In this document: piece by piece, positions 46,201 to 54,429 of the stretch
Position numbering within the stretch: position 1 is the stretch's first letter
Layout: every line of letters begins with the position of its first letter
From: Dysidea avara
Taxonomy: Eukaryota > Porifera > Demospongiae > Dictyoceratida > Dysideidae
Direction: 5' to 3'
DNA length: 64,000 nt
Assembly (NCBI RefSeq): GCF_963678975.1
Contig: NC_089277.1
Span: 21,731,440-21,795,439 of the forward strand
Made by a program: the position numbers and the translations under genes
The notes under the pieces: generated by a model
The model's input: only the letters and a program-made list of their open reading frames with translations
What the model was told of the DNA's origin: nothing
Database searches by the model: none

Positions 46201-49200
46201 GAAACCCCTAGAGTGGTGCTTTAAGTGTTATATAATATGGACAGTAAGCAAGAGAACATTAGTCATCTACATTGTGTATCTGAGCATGTATATACATGCG
46301 CTGTAGCTCAAACTCTTTCATCTGCTCTTCCTCATTTTAGTGCCCATAGAAAATTGTTAGAAACATTTGAATAGTTACCACTTTTGAGGTTATGTATTGT
46401 GCTGAACACTGCCACTGAACAGTGGGACTGACTTCGAATACTATCCTGAGGCAAAGAAAACATTTCACCCTCATTTTCTATAATAAATTAGAGTAACTGT
46501 CGTAAGTCTCTTTACTCATTATGCCAACTTACTTTGCCTTGATGTAGTAGAATTTGTGCTAGAGGTTATGCAACAATGGAATACTCTCTGAATTAGTATT
46601 AGGTGTACACGAGATCAAGATACTTGAATAGAGAGCAGTCACCTAACTACTCTAACAGAACATTCATAATAATAGTTGGTTGTGCTATGTACTCTATCTA
46701 ATTTGTCTGCATTAGACCATGTGTCTATATTCAAGTACAGAGGTCTATGACCTTCATTTGTGACAGGATCTGTGAAAACTTTGACATTGATGTAGTTTCA
46801 ATTTTTTTCATTGTTAAATAATTGTAATCTACATAGCCAAATGTATGCTCTGGTGAAGTTTCAGCCTCAACCCTACTAAAATCATTTCAATGTAATGTAA
46901 ACAAATGCCCACAAATACTCACGTATTTGTTGGTACACTGCAACGAAACAAAGATTTGCGAACTCCTCTTAATTAGGTGACTAAGATGATGTTCAAGTTA
47001 CCATCAGATGGTTTCTTCACAAAGAAAAATGCACTTAAAAATTTACAGAATTTTTTAAGATACGCATTTGGCAAGCATGTATTTTTGTACCCATTGTGAT
47101 CAGTTGTTTATACTGTAAAATTTAGACTTGCAGATAATATAAATGCTGCACATGGATTGGAAACGAGTCCGTAAATTGCATGATATGGTGAAACACTCTC
47201 TGTAACAAAATTTACGGAAACCAAGGGAATGGCTACTAAGGGGAGAACCAGTATATCAATTTGAGGATGGTGTTAGTGAAGCTAGTACTGAGGATGAAGA
47301 ATGCACTTACGAAGCAAATCCGGTCAACAGCTGAGTTGCACATAATTATAGTGAGAACAAGTCTATTTAGTGTATTTAAGTATTACCTGAATCGTACAGT
47401 ACGATAGTACTGTATAGTAGGGACATCAAAGGTGTGGGGGCGATCCGTGATATAATATAACCCAAAAACCTGCCGCGATTTTTCCTCACAACAACATGAC
47501 AGTATTGGTTGGGTAAAACCAAGCCCAAAAGTGTCTTCAGATCGACCCGAAACGTTTCCGTCAAGTTGCTACAGAATTTTTAAAAAATTTTAGTCAATGG
47601 AATTTTCTACTGCCTGCCTGCCTGCCCGCCCGCCCGCCTGCCTGCCTGCCTGACGTCTTCAGTCAAGTGTAGCGGAAAACTGGTTACAGCTACGGCCCTA
47701 ATTCTTTCGCAGAAACTTTTCTAGATCGCTTAAGAAAAAACCTTTGGTATATTGATAAACATACAATGCTTACGCTATTGTCGTAACCCTTTATCCTTCT
47801 TTACCATGGCCATCAGTCAAGGTTCTACCGCTGAGTGTTAATAGACTACAGTATGGCTTCCATCTACCAATGTATATTGCATCAAACTATTCGAATATAC
47901 GTGGTCGCCAGGTGTACCAAACTACACACGTACGTGACTTGCTGTTGATATCGATCAGTGAGAGCAACTCGCGGCGAACTATTTAGCAATGTGTAAGTCA
48001 GTTAATATAGTTTATTTAGTAACACTGTTAAACCGAGTCTGGTCATCCAGGTCCCGCTTTACAGATTACTCGGGTCTGACCCCACTTGCTAAACTAAATG
48101 TGGATGTGTTACTACACGTCATAGCGTAGCCCTGCTTCTTTTGTGAGCCACGCCCACTTACGTAAATTACTCTCTGTGGACACATGGTAGCCACGCCCAT
48201 TCATCAGTCTGTAGGTATACACGAATTCATGTCCATTATTTCCTGCAGGCTTATGTAGAGCCACGCCCACTGATCAGTTGTTATTGTATGAGTCATAATC
48301 TAGTATAATAGTGCTGTGATTAACTCTTAACCCTTAAACGCGAGAAATGCGTGTTTACCAAAATTGGTTTTATATTGAAAGTGGTGAGAGTTTGCTAAAC
48401 TGAATTAGCCTAACATCTTATATAAACAGAAAGTTTATTCAATAGGCTATCAGGGGAAGTTTAAATAACCACTGTAACAATAGGCGCTCACTTGTTATGA
48501 AGCGATGAAGAACAGCGTCTTGACTTTTCGCGATTTCGTATTCCTTCCAGTGGCAGCCATATTTGTAATTGGCTGAGTCACGTGACCCATATATGGCCTG
48601 AGGCATAATTGAATGGCGAATTGATCAGCGTTTATTGCAGAACAATAGAATGAACTGGGAAGGAGATACGAGTCTTTTTCCAAAGGTATGTAAACAGTTT
48701 TACGTGTTCATTTCGTAAAAAGTTAGTTTCATGGCGAGTTTTGGCCCTGTGTTTCAGTGTAGGGTAAAACCCTACATATCATTTCATTTGCTATTACATC
48801 ACGAATTAAATGATGGCAGTTGCGTAGCCATAGGGACAATGGTTCGGAAGTTACAGCGCTTTGTTTACTGCCATGCGTGAGGGCCACTTATAATGGCCTT
48901 TGCGCGTTTAAGGGTTAAAGTATTGCGACAGGTTTTGTGAAAAGCAGGCTATTTTGTGGTCATGAGGTTGCAAAAAAACTTCACAAACAATATAAGAAAA
49001 AATTAGGAATTTTAAATTAGAGTAGGGACAGTGTATAGTGTTGCAATAAAAAGTACTGAAACAAGCTGGATCGAAGTAGTACGTAATGTCCAAATACTGT
49101 AGAATTGAATATCCCTACTGTGCATTGAGTGTAGCACAGTAGAGATGTTCACTTCTTATTATTTTACAGTATTTGGACATTACGTACTATTCCAATCCAG

Positions 49201-52200
49201 CTTGTTTCAGTACTTTTTATTGCAGCACTATACACTTTCCCTACTCTAATTTAAAAGTCCTAATTTTTTCTTATACTTGTAGTAATTTGGATTCTAATGA
49301 AGCAGTCAAGCAATATTAAATACTCTAGTATAACAATTCTTAGGAAAAAAAATGCTTCAAAATTCCTATGTGTGCCTGTTAAAGAGACACATGCATATGT
49401 TAGTTATTCTGGATTTTAGCAGAATCAATCAATCAGTGAATCTTATTGATACAGTAGGACCTCCATTATCCGAACACCTGTGTGCCAGCTGAATCACAAA
49501 AGTGTTCAGATAAGTGAATTTGTTTGGATAAATGAATATATACAGAACTCTGTTGAACTACTCTAATAGAATATACACCTGTGCAAAATACTTTAATAGA
49601 ACATATAACTGTTGACAAAATACCTTAATAGAACAGTCACCACTACTGTTCGGATAATCGAGGGTTTGGATAATCGAAGTTCGGATAATCAAGATCCTAC
49701 TGTATAGTGTTTGCCCTTAAAGGGGCTATGCGCTCAGTTTGTTGACATCGTGAAGCTGTTTAAGTTTATCATAACAAAACACGTCATTATATACAAACAC
49801 GTGTGCTGTAAAATGGTATGATTTGTTTTTGCTGGCCTTGTACAACGATTGTAAGCTAGGTGAGCAAGCTTAGAATGTTTCCTGAGTTGCCTGACATCAT
49901 GACAAAGATGCTACATTGTAGTAGAAGGCGTGATAATTCTGCCCGAGATGAGCCCTTCATTTTATCGCAATAACATCGCAAAACACAAGTTGTTGTGTAG
50001 TGTTAATTAGTCCTCAGCTGCTTGTTTATTCCTTTGCAGCAGTACAATGTTAATCGTTGGTGATTTTTGACATTGCTCTCCCATGCAGCTATTGGCTTGA
50101 TGTCAGCATGTTACGTACTAAAATGAAATATTATGTATTGTTCATGATTTCACTAGCAGTAAAATATTAAACAGCTTCATCAAGTGCATAGCCCCTTTAA
50201 TGTGAGTATCAGTGTTAATTTACAGTTTGTCTGAGGTATTAGTAATGTTGCAGTATAGGAGAAAACTTTGACCAAGAGTTCATAATATTTGTATGGGGAA
50301 GAGTGTCTACTTGCCAATATGGCCTGTACAAACACACTGCTACAAGTTCACTTTTAATCATACTGTATGTACACCTCTAGCCTGATTCTACTGATGGCAA
50401 AGAACTGTTGATAGGTGATGACTGGCATTGAAAAGGTCAAGCCTTTCTTCTAAGACAATCCTGAGGTGTTACTTGCAGCAGTGTGTTTGCTGAATGTACT
50501 CCAGTTAGATGCTTTCCCCCATACAAATATTATGAACTCTTGCTTTGACATTGCCACAAATACTCTCTATATGCATAGAGCGTAGCATGTGGTCGGATCT
50601 GGGAAAAATGGTGTTATAACCTTTCCAAATTCCCAAGTTTGACTAATCATAACTCCTAACTTTATCACCTTCATATTACACCAAGCAAGAGTGGCTTGTT
50701 AGGAGTAAAATGTGACCAAATTCCAGGGTAGTGATATACATATTCAAGTTATTGGTTGCAAAACACATGCAATTGGAAATGCTATAAGACCTCTTTTATC
50801 ATACAGTATAATATTAAGAATCATGAAGAACTGGGCTTTTCCAGCCAAAAATATCACCCTAAAACCAGCTTCAATTTCCCTTCATGACAGCTGGGCAGGT
50901 ACAGCCAAGCCAAAAAATGGCCCCTTCCAAAACAATTTTTTTTTAAATTTTTCTATTTAACGGATTTTTATGCTGACTGACTAACTAACTAACTGATGCC
51001 TCTAACCAAACATAACTTGACAATGGATTAGGCTACGGGCTTGATTTCTTCATTGTTCAACATTGCTTCTTCCCGAGATATGCCTTTTCGTGAATCACAG
51101 TATGTACAATACACGCATCATTGACTTGCCTTTGTCCTCCTTTGTGTTCCAATTCTTTTTGCTGACAATGCAAGGTGTCAATTTGTGATAGCACGATGCG
51201 GCTTCCCTGTGGCTGTGTTGGCTAATCACCCATATTTTCCATAGTGACTGGATTGATTGCAGAGACACGCTTCTCGTGCTATTCTTCATTTGTAGCCCTG
51301 TGTGATGGGTGGAGCATAGTTGAAAACAAAGCATAATGGCCACCTCCCTTTCTGTAATGTAATTGATTGTTGGGGCTTGCGTTACTGAAGCAAAATTACT
51401 TTTATGACATTCCTTGCACTTAATGCAATATGCACTGGTTCATTTGTTATAATCATGTTATTATCAACAAGTAGAAGGTAAAATTAGAAATTTTAAGTTG
51501 GATTAGGGATCAAAGAAGAAAAAGTAGTGAAACAAAGGAACAAGGAAAGTTGCCTATAACTGCAGATATACTAGTGGACATTGATTTTAATCCTTAGAAT
51601 TCAACTTAAAATTCCTTCTACTTGTATGTGTTTACTAAGATACAATGTATACATATACATGTGTGTGTATGGCAGTTCTTATAGTAATGGATTTGTTGAG
51701 CAGTTCATGGGAACATACTGAGCTAAGTCTCACTATAGCTAGTCACCAAAACTACCCAATATATATATATATATACATACCAAATAATACTGAATCTGTA
51801 TATTGCAGCCCGTTTCACATTCAAGAAATATAACAGAAACAAACAAACAAAAAAAAAATTTGTACATTGTGTGATTACTCAGTCAGTTTCAGTTATAAAA
51901 CTGTCCACGTTTATAGTTAGTACATGTTATATATGGCGTTCTATATCTTATCATTGTAGAGGGAAGTGGTCATTCATTCCAGATGTGATGAAAAGAATAT
52001 ATCGTCCAAAACCCAAACAGAGACTGAAATCAGCCAACTCATCAAAATGGTTTAGATCTACCTCTCCACCAGTACCACAGCACCAGTCACCAAAGAGCAG
52101 GAAGAAATCAGATGTTACTGCCACACCTCCACAATCATCATCGCCAAATCATTCAATGGTATATTATTCATACTTGTTAAGTGAGGATTGAATGCAGATG

Positions 52201-52621
52201 AAAATCCACGTGGCTTCTCAGGCACTTGTCCTAGACTGCAAGTTAACAAGTCACTACTTGGGCTGGAATTTTTAGTCTGCGTTCAGTACCTCAGTACCGT
52301 TTTACATGTAGCATTAAGTTTCTGACTTCGTGCTTTGCAGGCTTTCAGCCCTTAGATTGCTAAATCCCTTTAGAGTTAGAAAGTACAAATATCCACAGAA
52401 TTTTTTTCCCAAAAAGTTTAATGGTATAAGTATCACAATAGATGTGTTGTCATGATATTTTTTATCTACAAATATTACTTCTACTTCACGTTTTACAGGT
52501 AAACTTGACAGGAACTCCACCACTGCCATGTAAAAATGATCACTTTGGAGAGTCTGACAGCAAGATTTCTGCACGGGATCCTATCCTTGACCGGCCACCC
52601 ATGCCTACACCAAAAAGATGA
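34293..52621 (+). CDS. TKL-like protein kinase with YEE-motif, proline-rich tail (8 exons), kinase 1
   Basis: Cytoplasmic protein kinase, probably Ser/Thr by its HRDLSSNN loop; the substrate is unknown. Exons: 34293-34693, 40695-41223, 41486-41629, 41811-42073, 44281-44436, 44488-44571, 51960-52158, 52499-52621. They join to 1899 nt, 632 residues. Kinase domain about 15-290: GVGAYGRV loop, Lys43 (AAKEV), HRDLSSNN with Asp147/Asn152, DLG at 165-167 in place of DFG, MPPE, DVFSFG, and a C-terminal RPS. A short coiled coil (QTKEIDRLKKEIDRL-like) spans about 311-340. The tail carries HEYEEVDDD (Tyr401) and HEYEEIDDD (Tyr459), then basic and proline-rich segments (SPPVPQ, TPPLP, RPPMPTPKR). Introns 1 (6.0 kb) and 6 (7.4 kb) are packed with repeats, and a small exon could be missed in intron 6. 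Kinase 2 downstream is a tandem paralogue. Confidence 0.85.
34830..34918 (+). mobile_element. Non-LTR retrotransposon 3' end, (TAATC)n tail
   Basis: TTTACAGGCTTAGCCTTTTG, then CTTTTGACAAAAATGGATAA, then TAATC repeats. A sister 3' end at 35815-35892 ends in ATA repeats. A shared 3' end with a variable microsatellite tail fits 5'-truncated LINE copies. It lies in kinase 1 intron 1. Confidence 0.5.
34995..35336. mobile_element. MITE with AGGCCAGG termini in kinase 1 intron 1
   Basis: The left end (TTAGGCCAGGAAAACTTGAT) and the right end (ATCAAGTTTGCCTGGCCTTA) are inverted, with a CTCATC / GATGAG pair inside. About 340 bp, non-coding. Confidence 0.55.
35460..35892 (+). mobile_element. Probable LINE 3' end with (ATA)n tail
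   Basis: It ends CTACAGGCTTGTCCTTTTGT, then TCTTTTGACAAAATTGATAA and ATA repeats, matching the 3' end at 34830-34918. The upstream part is not clearly coding and the 5' boundary is a guess. Confidence 0.45.
36289..36918. mobile_element. TGTGAC-type MITE in kinase 1 intron 1
   Basis: It begins TGTGACCCAGTC and ends GACTGGTATA, the outer end having decayed. The interior is collinear with 10924-11561, sharing ACCAAATTTT, GTATCAGGCGAGCT and AAATTGAA segments. Confidence 0.65.
38582..39355 (-). pseudogene. Helitron-like protein remnant: basic N-terminal piece plus helicase C-terminus
   Basis: On the minus strand, 39337-39179 reads a basic segment (RESRLAKRREKDRTKRAA) typical of sponge and cnidarian Helitron-type proteins, with a TAG near its start. 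A different frame then encodes, at 39067-38867, a PIF1-like helicase end (GLTFVACSRVRQLNDLLF). LHNISNSTRLQE occurs twice, at residues 14-25 and 91-102 of the 207-codon frame, so an internal duplication flanks this piece. The rest of the frame is low-complexity Ser/Thr/His/Pro. Frame change, stop codon and the missing Rep and core helicase show it is a dead, internally deleted fragment. Confidence 0.6.
39368..39568. repeat. 63-bp tandem repeat, about 3.2 copies
   Basis: Each unit contains GTACCTTATATGGATGATCA, then a CACCGATTATT part and GTTATCAACGACGTA. The copies differ by scattered substitutions. Confidence 0.85.
39789..40218. mobile_element. hAT-like MITE with 8-bp TSD (TAGGGCTGAGCGATACT ends)
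   Basis: The left end TAGGGCTGAGCGATACT and the right end AGTATCGCTCAGCCCTA are exact inverses. CTCCATAT is duplicated exactly at 39781-39788 and 40219-40226. TAGGG ends with an 8-bp duplication indicate hAT. The interior has repeated ATCGCGATA and TATCGTGA palindromic pieces. It is the innermost element of the nest. Confidence 0.9.
42114..42687. mobile_element. TGTGAC-type MITE in kinase 1 intron 4
   Basis: TGTGACTGTCTTAGCAAAAT pairs with TTTTGCTGAGACGGTCACG, and TA is on both sides. The interior is shared with 8967-9405. Confidence 0.75.
42968..43643. mobile_element. TA-flanked CAGTGGAACC MITE in kinase 1 intron 4
   Basis: CAATGGAACCTGTCTAAAGC at the left, ...CTTAACGGTCACC-type inverse (GGTGACCGTTAAGAGAGATT, then CCACTG) at the right, with TA flanks. 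Confidence 0.65.
43663..44245. mobile_element. TGTGACCAG-type MITE just before kinase 1 exon 5
   Basis: The left end TATGACTGGATCTACAAAAT and the right end TGCAGATCTGGTCACT are diverged inverses. An inner CCCCAACATG / CATGTGGG pair supports the assignment. It ends 35 bp upstream of exon 5, and its right part contains an unused AG. It provides the full-length reference for the truncated copy at 20231. Confidence 0.65.
45879..46190. mobile_element. Inverted-repeat element related to 3130-3577
   Basis: TATGCACCTGTCAATGTCAA and several inverted CCCCAC / GTCAAAT modules match the element at 3130-3577. It lies in kinase 1 intron 6. Confidence 0.45.
47430..47720. repeat. Diverged copy of the PDHA1-intron repeat family, with CCTG/CCCG run
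   Basis: GACAGTATTGGTTGGGTAAA, then TCAGATCGACCCGAAACG, matches copies A and B in PDHA1 intron 5. The GACT run of those copies is replaced here by CCTGCCTGCC / CCCGCCCG at 47610-47652. Confidence 0.55.
48331..48914. mobile_element. piggyBac-like MITE with TTAA target sites, second copy
   Basis: TTAA occurs at 48327-48330 and 48915-48918. The ends CCCTTAAACGCG and CGCGTTTAAGGG are exact inverses. The interior is the inverse of parts of 10080-10651, for example CTTGTTATGAAGCGATGAAG. It lies in kinase 1 intron 6. Confidence 0.85.
48991..49275. mobile_element. Long-armed inverted-repeat MITE in kinase 1 intron 6
   Basis: Arms of about 115 bp: TATAAGAAAAAATTAGGA, then AGAGTAGGGA, then AAAAAGTACTGAAACAAGCT on the left, with the inverse on the right. 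The AGTACTGAAACAAGCTGG part is shared with 14900-15560 and 16420-16660. Confidence 0.8.
49452..49702. mobile_element. TA-flanked CAGTAGGACC MITE
   Basis: CAGTAGGACCTCCATTATCC pairs with GGATAATCAAGATCCTACTG, with TA on both sides. The interior contains three degenerate copies of the ACTCTAATAGAACAGTCA motif (49559, 49590, 49622). Confidence 0.8.
49721..50196. mobile_element. TTAA-flanked AGGGGCTATG MITE
   Basis: TTAA at 49717-49720 and 50197-50200 flanks AGGGGCTATGCGC at the left and GTGCATAGCCCCT at the right. An inner GAAGCTGTTTAA / TTAAACAGCTTC pair strengthens the inverted ends. It is another TTAA-type family, different in sequence from 48331-48914. Confidence 0.75.
50260..50556. mobile_element. 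Inverted-repeat MITE (AAGAGTTCATAATATTTGTA)
   Basis: AAGAGTTCATAATATTTGTA at about 50274 recurs inverted at about 50525 (TACAAATATTATGAACTCTT), with TTTGAC / TTTGACA-type ends and GGGGAAG / CTTTCCCC nearby. Non-coding. Confidence 0.6.
50860..51370. repeat. Diverged copy of the PDHA1-intron repeat family
   Basis: GACTGACTAACTAACT is followed by GGATTAGGCTACGGGCTTGA and CAGTATGTACAATACACGC, collinear with copies A and B. It lies in kinase 1 intron 6. Confidence 0.55.
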
Positions 52622-52948
52622 CACAACTAAAATGACAGGCTATAGCAACATCCAGTATAGTAGCAGATATGTACACAAGTGATGATACACTATCATACAG
52701 TAATTATGCAAATGATGAATGTATTTCTCCACATGTCTCCATATAGTCAAGCATACATATTCCATTCCACTATTGAGCCAACACTGAAAAGTCTTTGCAT
52801 TACTGCCAAACTTGGATAGATGCATTGCAAATCCGTTGATAGGTATAAAGAACCCAGGAAGCTTTCTCCTCAAAAGTAATGTTCACTCGTGTTTTGGTAG
52901 GACTTTGAACAATTTAGCATGTATAAGTTACTAAGCCATCATAGGGAA

Positions 52949-52954
52949 AATAAA
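52949..52954 (+). terminator. Candidate polyadenylation signal of kinase 1
   Basis: AATAAA about 328 nt after the kinase 1 stop codon; the first canonical hexamer seen after the stop. Confidence 0.4.
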
Positions 52955-53191
52955 GCATAATGTCACACCATCATGACAGGTGAAATAATTCAACGAAATT
53001 TACAATACCCTGAAATACCTTTAACTGGTTTTAAGTACTGGACAATGATTTTAATCATTATAATCATTGTTCCTTAATCATCATTGATTATAATCATTGT
53101 TACCTTGTAGTGCCTATTTAGTTGTACAAACTGAGTTGTTAATTGTGATATTGTGATTAATTTCCTACAAGATTTATAGTCATGACATGTA

Positions 53192-53436
53192 CAGTGGAAC
53201 CTCATATATCTGGACCCCACTTATCCGGATTCTCGGTTAACTAAACTACGGAAATTACTGCTCTATAAGAGTAATGACTGTTCTATTAGGGTAGTTATTA
53301 GTTAATACTGAAATTTTAAAGATGTTCTTTATGCTATATATTTAAGGTTATTTACACACAGTTTCAAAGATACAGACGTTTCATAATTATGGACCACCCC
53401 TGGTCCCAAGAGGCTCAGATAACTGAGGTTCCACTG
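53192..53436. mobile_element. TA-flanked CAGTGGAACC MITE downstream of kinase 1
   Basis: CAGTGGAACCTCATATATCT pairs with AGATAACTGAGGTTCCACTG, with TA on both sides. It contains inverted copies of the TCTAATAGA motif at 53265-53296. Confidence 0.8.
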
Positions 53437-53689
53437 TAGCACTATACAGTATAACAATTGTTAGATGACCAAATATTGTCAGGTATTTGTCTTAATATGC
53501 ACAAACATTATCACACTTTAACTTCAATTTTTTGTGTCATGACTAGATATACAGTGAGTATTAAAGGTTGTATTTTTAAGACTACCCATAAGGATCCATA
53601 TGTATGCCAGGGACTATACAATAAGGCACAGTTCAAATTGATGGTATATATGGAGGTGTGTGAAGTAGCTATACCTAGAAATAGATAAT

Positions 53690-54011
53690 ATCTAATCCAA
53701 AACAGCCAAGCTGTAAAAAAAGTGTGCGGCCCTCAGAAAGGCTATGGTGAAAAAAGATGTGAAATCCAAGGTGGCGGCCAAGAAATGGCTGTGATGGTAG
53801 GTTAGTGGTAAAAATTTTAATAATGACAATTCAGGTGAATTTTTGTGCCGCTTCACAAAAATTCACCTGAATTGTCGTTATTAAAATTTTTACCACTAAC
53901 CTACCATCACAGCCATTTCTTGGCCGCCACCTTGGATTTCACATCTTTTTTCACCATAGCCTTTCTGAGGGCCGCACACTTTTTTTACAGCTTGGCTGTT
54001 TTGGATTAGAT
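53690..54011. mobile_element. Hairpin MITE: 158-bp arms, 6-nt loop
   Basis: 53690-53847 and 53854-54011 are reverse complements with one mismatch seen by eye (in the ATGACAAT / ATTGTCGT region), around the loop CCGCTT. The ends are ATCTAATCCAAAACAGCC and its inverse. There is no coding capacity. It lies about 1.1 kb 3' of kinase 1. Confidence 0.92.
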
Positions 54012-54178
54012 TTCATTTCTTTTTGTATTTGTATACCCCAAAGCCGGCCTATGGCCAGCTTTGGGACTTTTTTAACCTATGTTTTTTTCTTTACTACAGG
54101 AAGAAGAAAAGATGAAGTAGATGTACTTTAAATATTTTATCAGTAAATGTACAAATTATATATACTGTATAATACATA

Positions 54179-54408
54179 TGTGACCGGATTTGCGAAAAGG
54201 GGTCCAATTTGCCAACTTTGACAATTGATAACTTCAGATTGGAAAGAGCTATTGCCTTGATATTTGGGCAGTGGTGAGCACCACTATAGCTGAATACATG
54301 GTGAAATGTTCAGGTTAATAATTATGTTACTTGAACACTGAGTTATGGTCTCCAACATTTACGGAATTGGATGTGTGTGGAAGACCCCTTTTCGCAAATC
54401 CGGTCACA
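54179..54408. mobile_element. TGTGACC-type MITE with perfect terminal repeats
   Basis: TGTGACCGGATTTGCGAAAA pairs exactly with TTTTCGCAAATCCGGTCACA, the match extending inward to GGGGT and outward through the flanking ATA. TA is present on both sides. It is the least decayed member of the TGTGAC family here and abuts the minisatellite. Confidence 0.92.
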
Positions 54409-54429
54409 TATATTGATTACAGAAATCTC

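Noticed and set aside
44572-51959. Extra kinase 1 exon in the 7.4-kb intron
   Set aside because: Exons 6 and 7 already join in phase; the open frames inside fall mostly within repeats. A small exon cannot be strictly excluded.
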